A DNA stretch of 64,000 bases from positions 20,554 through 84,553 of the forward strand of contig CAMZEK010000006.1 in the NCBI GenBank assembly GCA_947305795.1, written 5' to 3'. A program made the position numbers and the translations under genes. Under the pieces are notes generated by a model. That model saw nothing but the letters and a program-made list of their open reading frames with translations, was not told where the DNA came from and made no database searches. The DNA is from an uncultured Bacteroidales bacterium (GTDB taxonomy: Bacteria; Bacteroidota; Bacteroidia; Bacteroidales; F082). Shown one piece after another: positions 30,125-40,483 of this stretch; position 1 is the stretch's first letter, and each line of letters begins with the position of its first letter.

Positions 30125-32089
30125 TCATTTGGCAATGACAATGCCCAACTGGCGGTTGAGTTGTCTGCGGATTTCGTCAAGGTCTTTCTTTTGCTTCAAA
30201 AGAATGAGCTGATTCTCTAACTCCGTTGCGTTTTTCAAACTCTCTTCGACAGTCTTGCGACGCTCCTCAATGATGAGATCCTTGTAGCGGTAAATCGAGG
30301 ATAAAACGGTGGCTTTCAACACATCTTCTTCTCGTTTGACGAAAATGCCGTACTTTTCCCATTGGTCGAGTTTGTAGGGCGAAGAAAGTAGGTCGGCAGC
30401 CAACTGGGCGATGTTTTCGTCCTCGTTGGAGGTGAAATATTGGTCATCAGGGATGCTGCCCTCGTCGATGGCATGGTCGAAGAGGTCGAAGATTTTCTTG
30501 TTGACGGGGTCAACGAAGAGGCACTCATCGTTTTTCAGGTCATCGATGATGAACTGCGCCACGGAGACTTGCTCGTAAACCGTTTGTCCGTTCTCATCGA
30601 AACGCTCGTCAGTAATCATCTCCCGACCGTACATGAGCAGCAGTTTCACCAATTCACGTTCTTGGTAGTAGCCCGCAGGAAGCTGTTCTTCAAGGGTTTC
30701 CTCCTGTTTAGGTTGCGTCACCGTCGTGGTTTCCGTCTCGGGAACTACTTCACCTTCCACTCCTAACGACTTCTTGAATTTTGCCCGCAGAATCTTGTTC
30801 AGCTCATTGGTGAGTGTCTGCTCGGGCATGTCCAAAAGGCGGCTGCATTCCTTGACATAGGTGATTCGGAAGATGCTGTCAGGGATGACGGAGATGGTTT
30901 CCACAATCTCCCGGATGACCTGCCCGCGTTTGATGGGATCGTTTTGGGCATCTTTCAGCAAGAGTTCCGTCTTAAAACGAACGAAATCTTTTGCATTTTC
31001 TTTCAAGTAGTTGCTGACATATTCCGTCGAAAACTCCTTGCCAAAAGTGTCGGGGTCGTGCTCGGGTGGTAGTACCACAACGCGCACGTTCATACCTTCG
31101 GAGAGAATCATGTCTGTGCCTCGCAAAGCTGCATGAAGTCCCGCTGCATCGCCGTCGTAGAGCATGGTGATGTTCTTCGTGTAGCGCTTGACGAGGCGAA
31201 TCTGTTCCATTGTGAGCGAAGTGCCGCTGCTGGCCACCACATTCTCAATACCAATTTGATGCATCCTTAGCACATCAAAATAGCCTTCTACAAGGATGCA
31301 TTCATCGGCCTTGGCGATAGCGTTTTTGGCGAAAAAAATGCCATAGAGCGTCTGTTTCTTGTCGTAAATCTCTGACTCGGGCGAGTTTTGGTATTTCGGG
31401 CTTTTCTTGTCGTTGACAAGGATGCGCCCGCCGAAACCGATAACACGTCCCGTGAGGCTGTGGATGGGGAACATCACGCGACCATGATAGCGGTCGTAGA
31501 GGCCTTTTGAGCCTTTAATGGACAAGCCAATCTGTTCCAAAAGCTCCTCGGAATAGCCATTTTTCTTGGCATGTTCGGTGAAGGCATCCCATTTGGGAGC
31601 TTCGGGATTGTAACCGAGGTGGAACTTCTCGATGATGGGATTGAGGTAGCCGCGCTCACGGAAATATTCCAAGCCAATGGTCTTGCCTTCTTCCGTATTC
31701 CATAGGGTATCAACGAAATACTTGTCAGCAAATTCGTTAATGTTGAACATCTTCTCGCGGATGCTCTGTTGCATCAGTTCCTCGGCGGTCTGTTCCTTTT
31801 CCTCGATTTTGATGTTGTATTTCTTGGCCAAATAGCGCAAAGCCTCGGGATAAGTGAAGTGCTCGTGTTCCATGAGGAACTTGGCCGAATCGCCAGCCTT
31901 GCCGCAACCAAAGCATTTGAAGATGTTTCGGGCGGGATTGACGTTGAAAGACGGCGTTTTCTCGTTGTGGAAAGGACACACGCCAATAAGGTTTGCCCCA
32001 CGTTTCTTCAGCGTGACAAACTCGCCTACAACCTCCTCAATGCGAGCGGTTTGCAGGATTTGTTCGACGGTTTCCCTTGGGATGGCCAT
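30125..32089 (-). CDS. dnaG: DNA primase
   Basis: CPFHNEKTPSFNVNPARNIFKCFGCG zinc motif; EGYFDVLRMHQIG Toprim. Confidence 0.95.
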   Translation of the reverse strand: MAIPRETVEQILQTARIEEVVGEFVTLKKRGANLIGVCPFHNEKTPSFNVNPARNIFKCFGCGKAGDSAKFLMEHEHFTYPEALRYLAKKYNIKIEEKEQTAEELMQQSIREKMFNINEFADKYFVDTLWNTEEGKTIGLEYFRERGYLNPIIEKFHLGYNPEAPKWDAFTEHAKKNGYSEELLEQIGLSIKGSKGLYDRYHGRVMFPIHSLTGRVIGFGGRILVNDKKSPKYQNSPESEIYDKKQTLYGIFFAKNAIAKADECILVEGYFDVLRMHQIGIENVVASSGTSLTMEQIRLVKRYTKNITMLYDGDAAGLHAALRGTDMILSEGMNVRVVVLPPEHDPDTFGKEFSTEYVSNYLKENAKDFVRFKTELLLKDAQNDPIKRGQVIREIVETISVIPDSIFRITYVKECSRLLDMPEQTLTNELNKILRAKFKKSLGVEGEVVPETETTTVTQPKQEETLEEQLPAGYYQERELVKLLLMYGREMITDERFDENGQTVYEQVSVAQFIIDDLKNDECLFVDPVNKKIFDLFDHAIDEGSIPDDQYFTSNEDENIAQLAADLLSSPYKLDQWEKYGIFVKREEDVLKATVLSSIYRYKDLIIEERRKTVEESLKNATELENQLILLKQKKDLDEIRRQLNRQLGIVIAK

Positions 32090-32180
32090 AGTATGGGTTT
32101 GATTTGCAAAAATACGAGTTTTTGGGTATTGGTTTTAATCATTTTACTATTTTTGCGCCTTAATTCAATCCAAAAGACCT

Positions 32181-33926
<1,746 letters not shown>

Positions 33927-33950
33927 ATCAAAATTGTAATCGTCTTGAAT

Positions 33951-34706
33951 TCATTGTTTTGTGGAGACGGAGTGCACACCGTCTCCACTTTTATTTACGA
34001 TAGGCACCGTCTCCACGCAATTCGTTTCAAGGCAAAACTTGATGTCGTCATAAAATCCCAACGTAAACAGGCGTTTCACATGGTGGCAACCCGCCAATGC
34101 GCCTAACAAATTTGCTTGATTTTCAACATAATAATGGTTCAATAAAAGCCCCAAGTCGTCAGTTTCGACGGGGGCTTTTTGCTTTAGCAATTCTATCAAC
34201 ATCCCTGCGCAAAGGCCATCATCCAAGGAAAAATGGCTTTCCGTGCCAGCACAAACGATGACGATGTCTTGTGTAGGTCTGTCACATTGTGGCAGTCGTA
34301 CCAAAATGTGTTTCACAACAGCTTGAGCATTCCTGAAACAGGCCAAAACCACCACTTTGGCACCTTTTACGTTATTAAGGGCGTTGGTGCCGTTGGTGGT
34401 GGTCAGGATGAGGGTCTTGCCTTCGACGGATTTTTTCTTGTATTCCAAAGGCGAGTTGCCCAAGTCGAAACCTTCGATTTTTAGGGCGTTGCGCTCGCCG
34501 CCGCGTAAAGTATTGGCGGCATTGCAAGTGGCGTAAAGGCTTTGCGCTTCCTCGACAGTCTTTACGGGGATGACTTCACTTGCACCATTGTCCAAGGCCG
34601 TGGTGATGACACTCGTCGCCCGCAAGACATCAATCACAACGGCAATTTTCCCGCTGAAATCGATGTCTTGGGCTTGTTGCGCGGTGGAAATAACGCTAAT
34701 GTTCAT
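33951..34706 (-). CDS. comB: 2-phosphosulfolactate phosphatase-like protein (ComB family)
   Basis: AVVIDVLRATSVITTALDNGA; LRGGERNALKIEGFDLGNSP; TTTNGTNAL. Confidence 0.82.
   Translation of the reverse strand: MNISVISTAQQAQDIDFSGKIAVVIDVLRATSVITTALDNGASEVIPVKTVEEAQSLYATCNAANTLRGGERNALKIEGFDLGNSPLEYKKKSVEGKTLILTTTNGTNALNNVKGAKVVVLACFRNAQAVVKHILVRLPQCDRPTQDIVIVCAGTESHFSLDDGLCAGMLIELLKQKAPVETDDLGLLLNHYYVENQANLLGALAGCHHVKRLFTLGFYDDIKFCLETNCVETVPIVNKSGDGVHSVSTKQ
33961..33995 (+). terminator. Hairpin terminator of glnS, lying within the comB 3' coding end
   Basis: GTGGAGACGG-AGTGCACA-CCGTCTCCAC then TTTTATTT. Confidence 0.7.
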
Positions 34707-34723
34707 GGTCTTTTTTTTGGAAG

Positions 34724-34825
34724 CAAATCTTACACAAATCTGTCCTAAATATTTTCTTTTTTTTCGGCAAGTCCGATTAGGATGATGCCGAAAAAAACAT
34801 TTGTTTTAGATTTATGTAAGATTTG
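34724..34825. repeat. Nested long inverted repeat with a central hairpin
   Basis: Outer CAAATCTTACACAAATCT / AGATTTATGTAAGATTTG (17/18); inner CGGCA...TGCCG flanked by T8/A7. Confidence 0.75.
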
Positions 34826-34842
34826 TTTCTCAAACAATTACA

Positions 34843-35937
34843 TTAAATTCCCAATGAGATATTCAGTCCTTGAGCTGTTCTCACCAAGTCGCTGTCAAAG
34901 GTGACAAGGTTGGGCTTGGAGACAGCTTCCTTGAGCGAAACCGCCACCAAGTCAGGATGATGGTAGGCCACCATCTGGCCAAACTGTTTGTTGAGTACCA
35001 TCTCGAAGGCCTTCACGCCAAACTCGGCGGACAACACACGGTCGTAGGCAATCGGCACGCCACCACGTTGCAGGTGACCCAAAGTAGTTTCGCGCATGTC
35101 GTGGGTGAAGCCTGCCGCCTTCATCTCCTCGATGAAACGACGACCGATGCCACCCAGTTTCTTGTTCTCGTATCCGACTTCGGCGCTGATTTCGTACACC
35201 TGCTGACCGTCCTTGGGGCGTGCGCCCTCTGATGCCACTACCACGGCGAAGCCACGGTCGTGGTTGAAGCGATGTTCCAAACGCTCTTTCACGATGTTGA
35301 TGTCATAGGGGAACTCGGGCAACAAGCACACTTCTGCGCCACCCGCGATAGCGGAATGCAAGGCAATCCAGCCCGCATCACGACCCATGACTTCGAGAAC
35401 GAAGACGCGGTTGTGCGAAGCCGCGGTAGTTACGAGTTTATCAACCGCCTCAGTAGCAATCTGTACAGCGGTCTGGAAACCGAAGGTGCATTCCGTTGAG
35501 GAAAGGTCGTTGTCGATGGTCTTGGGCACACCGATGATGTTCAGGCCCTTTTCGTAGAGCTTCTGGGAGATGCGCTGCGAGCCGTCGCCGCCGATGCTGA
35601 TGACCGCATCGATGCCCATGTATTGCAGTTTGCGGAGCATCTCGTCGCTGCGGTCAACAGTGCTCCAAGTGCCGTCGGCATTCTTGACGGGCCAACTGAA
35701 CGGACCGCCCTTGTTGGTGGTCTCAATGATGGTGCCGCCGCGGAAGTGGATGCCGCGCACCGACTCGGGTGTAAGCCTGACAACCTCGGTGGGTTCCCAT
35801 AGGATGCCGTTGTAGGCCTGTATGCTGCCGAGCACTTCCCAATCCTTTTCTTGGGAGGCTCTCTTGACGATGGCGCGGATCACTGCGTTCAGGCCTGGAC
35901 AATCACCGCCACCGGTTAGGACTAATAATCGTTTCAT
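34843..35937 (-). CDS. pfkA: 6-phosphofructokinase, probably ATP-dependent
   Basis: GGGDCPGLNAVIRA; GGDGSQRI; PKTIDNDL; MGRDAGWIAL. Confidence 0.88.
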   Translation of the reverse strand: MKRLLVLTGGGDCPGLNAVIRAIVKRASQEKDWEVLGSIQAYNGILWEPTEVVRLTPESVRGIHFRGGTIIETTNKGGPFSWPVKNADGTWSTVDRSDEMLRKLQYMGIDAVISIGGDGSQRISQKLYEKGLNIIGVPKTIDNDLSSTECTFGFQTAVQIATEAVDKLVTTAASHNRVFVLEVMGRDAGWIALHSAIAGGAEVCLLPEFPYDINIVKERLEHRFNHDRGFAVVVASEGARPKDGQQVYEISAEVGYENKKLGGIGRRFIEEMKAAGFTHDMRETTLGHLQRGGVPIAYDRVLSAEFGVKAFEMVLNKQFGQMVAYHHPDLVAVSLKEAVSKPNLVTFDSDLVRTAQGLNISLGI

Positions 35938-35979
35938 ATTTAATAATTACTTAAAATTCAAATAGTTAATATAATTCAA

Positions 35980-36429
35980 TCAAAGTAGCATGAAATTGGG
36001 TAAACAGTGTTTACCTTTTTCAGTTTGAATTTTCAAACCAGTGTTTTGGATTTTGGAATGACCTAAATTGGGTAACCGCTGGTTACCTTTTTTAGTTTGA
36101 ATTTCGTAACCAATGTTTACGGAATTGGAATAAATAAGATAAAATTTGCGAATCGACTTTAAGTTTTCCACCGACCAACCTTTTCCAAGTCTATCTGTTA
36201 ACCTTCCCGACAATTCCACCAGCACCTGCTTTCCATACTTTGCCCTATATTCGCCTTCTTGCTCATCTTCAACGATATAGCGACCAATCTCATAATAAGT
36301 GTAAACCATGGCGGTATTCACGGCTGTGACGACTTTGTTTCGTGCTTCGGCCATGAGTTTGGCAATACGGTCGGAAAGAGCATCTATTCGATTGCCTTCC
36401 AAGTGTGTCAATCCTTTGTCTTCATCCAT
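35980..36429 (-). pseudogene. DUF1016/YhcG-like N-terminal domain, truncated, ending in a palindromic repeat tail
   Basis: AVNTAMVYTYYEIGRYIVEDEQEGEYRAKYGKQVLVELSGRLTDRLGKGWSVENLKSIRKFYLIY matches the DUF1016 N-domain; no C-terminal nuclease domain before pfkA. Confidence 0.7.
35988..36131 (-). repeat. Two tandem in-frame 72-bp palindromic units
   Basis: Ungapped period of 72 bp; palindromes at 36105-36121, 36071-36087, 36033-36049, 35999-36015. Confidence 0.92.
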
Positions 36430-36453
36430 GGTTTATAAATTTAATAATAGGAC

Positions 36454-36488
36454 ATTGTAGGGCTGCCATACCATGACAGCCCTACAAT
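36454..36488. repeat. 35-bp near-perfect palindrome between aspS and the DUF1016 gene
   Basis: ATTGTAGGGCTG-c-CAT-ACC-ATG-a-CAGCCCTACAAT. Confidence 0.85.
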
Positions 36489-36493
36489 CATAA

Positions 36494-38248
36494 TTATTTC
36501 AAATTCAGCGCAATCTGCAATTCATCTAGCTGTTCCTGAGCAATCGGTGCAGGCGAGCCGCTCATCACGTCGCGGCCGGCGTTGTTCTTCGGGAAGGCGA
36601 TGAAGTCGCGGATGCTGTCGGCGCCACCGAAGAGCGAGCAGAGACGGTCGAAGCCGAAGGCCAGACCAGCATGAGGCGGTGCACCGTACTCGAAGGCACC
36701 CATCAGGAAGCCGAACTGCTCCTGGGCCTTCTCGTCGGTGAAGCCGAGGGTGTGGAACATCTTGTTCTGCAAGGTGCGGTCGTGGATACGGATGGAGCCG
36801 CCACCGACCTCCACACCGTTCATCACGATGTCGTAGGCGTTGGCGCGGATGTCGCCCCATTTCGTCGGGTCGTCGAGCAAAGCCTCGTCCTCGGGCTTCG
36901 GTGCGGTGAAGGGATGGTGCATGGCGTAGTAGCGTTGCGTCTCCTCATCCCATTCCAAGAGCGGGAAGTCGATGACCCACAAAGGCGCATATTCATCAGG
37001 CTTGCGGAGACCAAGTTGGTTGCCCATTTCGAGACGCAATGCGTTCAACTGCACGCGGGTCTTCATGGCCTCGCCACAGAGAATAAGCATCAGGTCGCCA
37101 GGCTTGGCACCGAACTTGTCGGCGATGAGCTTCAGGTCTTCAGGCGTGTAAAACTTATCGACGGACGACTTGAACGTGCCATCGGTGTTGTATTTGATGT
37201 AGACCATACCACCGGCACCCACCTGCGGACGCTTCACGAACTCGGTGAGGGCATCAAGTTGCTTGCGGGTGTATTCCGAGCATCCCTCAGCACAGATACC
37301 GACCACGAGATCGGCGTTGTCGAAGAGGCCGAAGCCCTTGCCCTTGGCAACATCATTGAGTTCCACAAACTTCATCCCGAAACGGATGTCGGGCTTGTCG
37401 GAGCCGTAATATTTCATGGCGTCGTGCCAAGTCATGCGCGGGAATTGGCCAAATTCGAGGCCTTTCATCTCCTTGAAGAGGTGCTTGGCCAAGCCTTCGA
37501 AGGTGTTCAGCACATCCTCTTGCTCCACAAACGACATCTCGCAGTCGATTTGCGTGAACTCGGGCTGACGGTCGGCGCGGAGGTCCTCATCGCGGAAGCA
37601 ACGCACGATTTGGAAGTAGCGGTCCATGCCGGCCACCATCAGCAACTGCTTATACTGCTGCGGGCTTTGCGGCAGGGCGTAGAACTCACCAGGATTCATG
37701 CGGCTCGGCACAACGAAGTCGCGGGCACCTTCGGGCGTGCTCTTGATGAGCATCGGGGTCTCAATTTCGAGGAAGTTGAGGTTGCTCAAATAGTTGCGCA
37801 CAAGCATGGCCATACGATGGCGCAGTTCGAGGTTCTGGCGCACGGGGTTACGACGGATGTCCAAGTAACGGTATTTCATGCGAAGGTCATCGCCACCGTC
37901 GCTGACGTCCTCGATGGTGAAAGGCGGAACTTTACTACTGTTGAGTAGTTGGAAGGTGCTCACTTTCAACTCGATGTCGCCCGTAGGCATGTTCGGGTTC
38001 TTCGACTCACGCTCGATGACGGTGCCCTTGGCCTGAATCACGTATTCACGCCCGAAGGAACGGGCTTGTTCCAAGAGTTTCGGGTCGCTGCTGCCATCCA
38101 AGAAGAGTTGAGTGATGCCATAACGGTCGCGGAGGTCAATCCAAACGAGAGAGCCTTTGTCGCGGGTGCGCTGCACCCAGCCGGCCAATGTCACTTCCTT
38201 GCCAGCGTCGGCAAGACGAAGTTCGCCACAAGTATGCGTTCTGTACAT
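36494..38248 (-). CDS. aspS: Aspartyl-tRNA synthetase
   Basis: [11 protein letters not shown]...[47 protein letters not shown]. Confidence 0.96.
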   Translation of the reverse strand: MYRTHTCGELRLADAGKEVTLAGWVQRTRDKGSLVWIDLRDRYGITQLFLDGSSDPKLLEQARSFGREYVIQAKGTVIERESKNPNMPTGDIELKVSTFQLLNSSKVPPFTIEDVSDGGDDLRMKYRYLDIRRNPVRQNLELRHRMAMLVRNYLSNLNFLEIETPMLIKSTPEGARDFVVPSRMNPGEFYALPQSPQQYKQLLMVAGMDRYFQIVRCFRDEDLRADRQPEFTQIDCEMSFVEQEDVLNTFEGLAKHLFKEMKGLEFGQFPRMTWHDAMKYYGSDKPDIRFGMKFVELNDVAKGKGFGLFDNADLVVGICAEGCSEYTRKQLDALTEFVKRPQVGAGGMVYIKYNTDGTFKSSVDKFYTPEDLKLIADKFGAKPGDLMLILCGEAMKTRVQLNALRLEMGNQLGLRKPDEYAPLWVIDFPLLEWDEETQRYYAMHHPFTAPKPEDEALLDDPTKWGDIRANAYDIVMNGVEVGGGSIRIHDRTLQNKMFHTLGFTDEKAQEQFGFLMGAFEYGAPPHAGLAFGFDRLCSLFGGADSIRDFIAFPKNNAGRDVMSGSPAPIAQEQLDELQIALNLK

Positions 38249-38336
38249 ATTTTCGAGATTTAAGATTTAAAATTCAAGATTTAAGATTTGTCTGTTGAAC
38301 GAAATTGCAAAAGTAGTAAAAAAACAATCCAAATGT

Positions 38337-38672
38337 TCAAACTACAGCCTGCATAAGACTTTCTTTCACAAAAGCGTTGAGCGAGATGCCTTCTTCTTGG
38401 GCTTTGGCCGCTGCCTTGGCGTGAAGTTCGATGGGAATGCGGATGTTGAAACTGCCTGTGTATGACTTATGTAAAGGGAGTCCTTTCTCTTTGCAGAAAG
38501 CGATATAGTCTTCCACAGCGTTGATGAAGTCTTCTCTCAGTTCGGCAAGGGTGTTTCCTTCGTAAGTCACCAAAGTTCCTTTGTCCAAGCCGAGCACTTT
38601 TCCATAGAGAGTGTCACTATCGAGTTCGGCCTCTATGCTTCCGATAAATCCTTTGTATTTTAGCGTATCCAT
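38337..38672 (-). CDS. HicB-like antitoxin, no adjacent HicA seen
   Basis: YEGNTLAELREDFINAVEDYIAFCKEKG; C-terminal RHH-like FNIRIPIELHAKAAAKAQEEGISLNAFVKESL. Confidence 0.82.
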   Translation of the reverse strand: MDTLKYKGFIGSIEAELDSDTLYGKVLGLDKGTLVTYEGNTLAELREDFINAVEDYIAFCKEKGLPLHKSYTGSFNIRIPIELHAKAAAKAQEEGISLNAFVKESLMQAVV

Positions 38673-38772
38673 AATGCAACTGTTTTTCGGTTGCAAAGGT
38701 AATAACTATTTCTGGAATACAATAGAATTTTTATTAATTTTGCCGCCTATTCACCTAAAATAACCAGCAATT

Positions 38773-40443
38773 ATGAAGAAAATCGTCTTTACTATTATCA
38801 TGGCTTTTGCGACAATCACATTGATGGCGCAACAAACTGACGAATTTACTGAAGTGTTGGACAGCCTCGTCATTACTGATATTGACGGAGATTTTGTAAG
38901 GGCCAAGTTCAACTACGATTACGATAATCAAGGACGCCTGAACCAAGTCATTTTCTCGAAAGTGGAAGAATATTCCACCGACTTGCATTATTACGAAAAT
39001 CAGAACTACACCTATGACGACTATGGACGCTGCCTTTCATATACCCATTCCTTTTGGGAGAACGGATGGATTGTCGACCGAAAAACAGACAGCACTTTCA
39101 ACGCTATGGGAGAGTGCGTTTTCCTTAGGAACTATTCATATAGCAGTTACTTTTCCAACTACGAAAAAAGGGAATACATCTACGAAAACGGGAACTGCAC
39201 GGAACGAAGGATTTACGACGCACACTCTACCGACACGCTTTGGGAACCATACAACCGCCTCACTTGGGAATATGACGCTTTGGGCAACTGCCTGCAACAA
39301 ATTGATTATCTTCCCGAGGGCAACGACTGGAAGCCCTATAGCAAACTGGTTTACACCTACAACGGTCTGCATCAACTGGTTTTCGAGGAATACTTCCTTT
39401 GGAACGCCAACACAGGCACATGGGATTCGGAAGGGACCACCACCGAATACGAGTACAACTCGGATGGCTTCCTGTTGAGAGAATATTACATTTCAAGCAA
39501 CAACATAGAAAAGGAGACAAAGTATATTTATGATGAGCGCAACAACCCGATTTGGTATTATTTCTGCCAAACCACGCTTCCTGATTTCGTTTGGGAACAA
39601 GATACTATCGAATTTGCTTATAATGAACACGATAGCCTCGTCTGGAAATTGGAGAACTTCACCCATCACAATGGGGCGATAGACCATCCCGTGCTATACG
39701 AATACGAGCGCGACGAGCAAGACCGCATCGTTGCAGAAACCTGTTTCGACAATTGGGCCAATGGACAACAGCCCCGCTTCAGGAACGAAAACACTTATGA
39801 CGAACAGGGTCGCATCATCATGAAACGTCACATGAATTATAGCATGATTGATGGAGCATTGTTGAGCGATTCCCATGTGGAATATGAGTTTGATGACCAT
39901 GGAAACTTGGTTTCAGAATGGGAATATCTTCAGGACTATTATTTTCAGAACTATTTGGAATTCTATTTTAAGCAGAGTTTTGACTATAACACACCATCCG
40001 ACAACATTTTAGGATTGAACAGGGCTTGGAACGATTTCATTGGTTTCATGACAAACCACGAATTCCGTATGATACTCGAATACGAACCTTATTATTGGAA
40101 AAACGACCATTTTCCGATCCATCACAAATGGGAATCAGGAACATGGAAGTTCAGCGACCCCGATTTGCCCGACATCATCTCGCCTGTTAATGCAAATGTG
40201 GCATTGTACTATTCCAATCATCCTTACAGCCTTTCCGAAGCACCTGAGTTCCCCGCCCGTGTTTTCAACATCGTAGGCGGTTTGGCTGTAGAAAGCGACG
40301 AGCCTGCCGATATTGTAGTCTATGACATGCTTGGTCGCGCGGTGGCACAAAAACGACAAGCCACACATGGCGAGTTTTACCTCAAATCAGGTCTTTATGT
40401 GGTGAAAGTAGACGGCGTGGCCACAAAAACCATAGTGAGGTGA
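38773..40443 (+). CDS. Secreted YD-repeat-like protein with degenerate T9SS-type C-terminus
   Basis: Signal peptide; many Y(D/E)x.G.. units (YDNQGRLNQV, YDDYGRCLSY, YDALGNCLQQ, YDEQGRIIMK); C-terminal VVYDMLGRAV...SGLYVVKVDG. Confidence 0.75.
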   Translation: MKKIVFTIIMAFATITLMAQQTDEFTEVLDSLVITDIDGDFVRAKFNYDYDNQGRLNQVIFSKVEEYSTDLHYYENQNYTYDDYGRCLSYTHSFWENGWIVDRKTDSTFNAMGECVFLRNYSYSSYFSNYEKREYIYENGNCTERRIYDAHSTDTLWEPYNRLTWEYDALGNCLQQIDYLPEGNDWKPYSKLVYTYNGLHQLVFEEYFLWNANTGTWDSEGTTTEYEYNSDGFLLREYYISSNNIEKETKYIYDERNNPIWYYFCQTTLPDFVWEQDTIEFAYNEHDSLVWKLENFTHHNGAIDHPVLYEYERDEQDRIVAETCFDNWANGQQPRFRNENTYDEQGRIIMKRHMNYSMIDGALLSDSHVEYEFDDHGNLVSEWEYLQDYYFQNYLEFYFKQSFDYNTPSDNILGLNRAWNDFIGFMTNHEFRMILEYEPYYWKNDHFPIHHKWESGTWKFSDPDLPDIISPVNANVALYYSNHPYSLSEAPEFPARVFNIVGGLAVESDEPADIVVYDMLGRAVAQKRQATHGEFYLKSGLYVVKVDGVATKTIVR

Positions 40444-40456
40444 ACGAAATAATCAT

Positions 40457-40464
40457 TACCTTTG
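40457..40464 (+). promoter_or_regulatory. -7 box TACCTTTG upstream of meaB
   Basis: TAnnTTTG match 19 bp upstream of the ATG. Confidence 0.55.
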
Positions 40465-40483
40465 CAGCCGAGATTAACCGACT

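Noticed and set aside
36671-37948. 425-aa plus-strand ORF antisense to aspS
   Set aside because: Shadow ORF of a high-confidence aspS gene; no recognisable domain.
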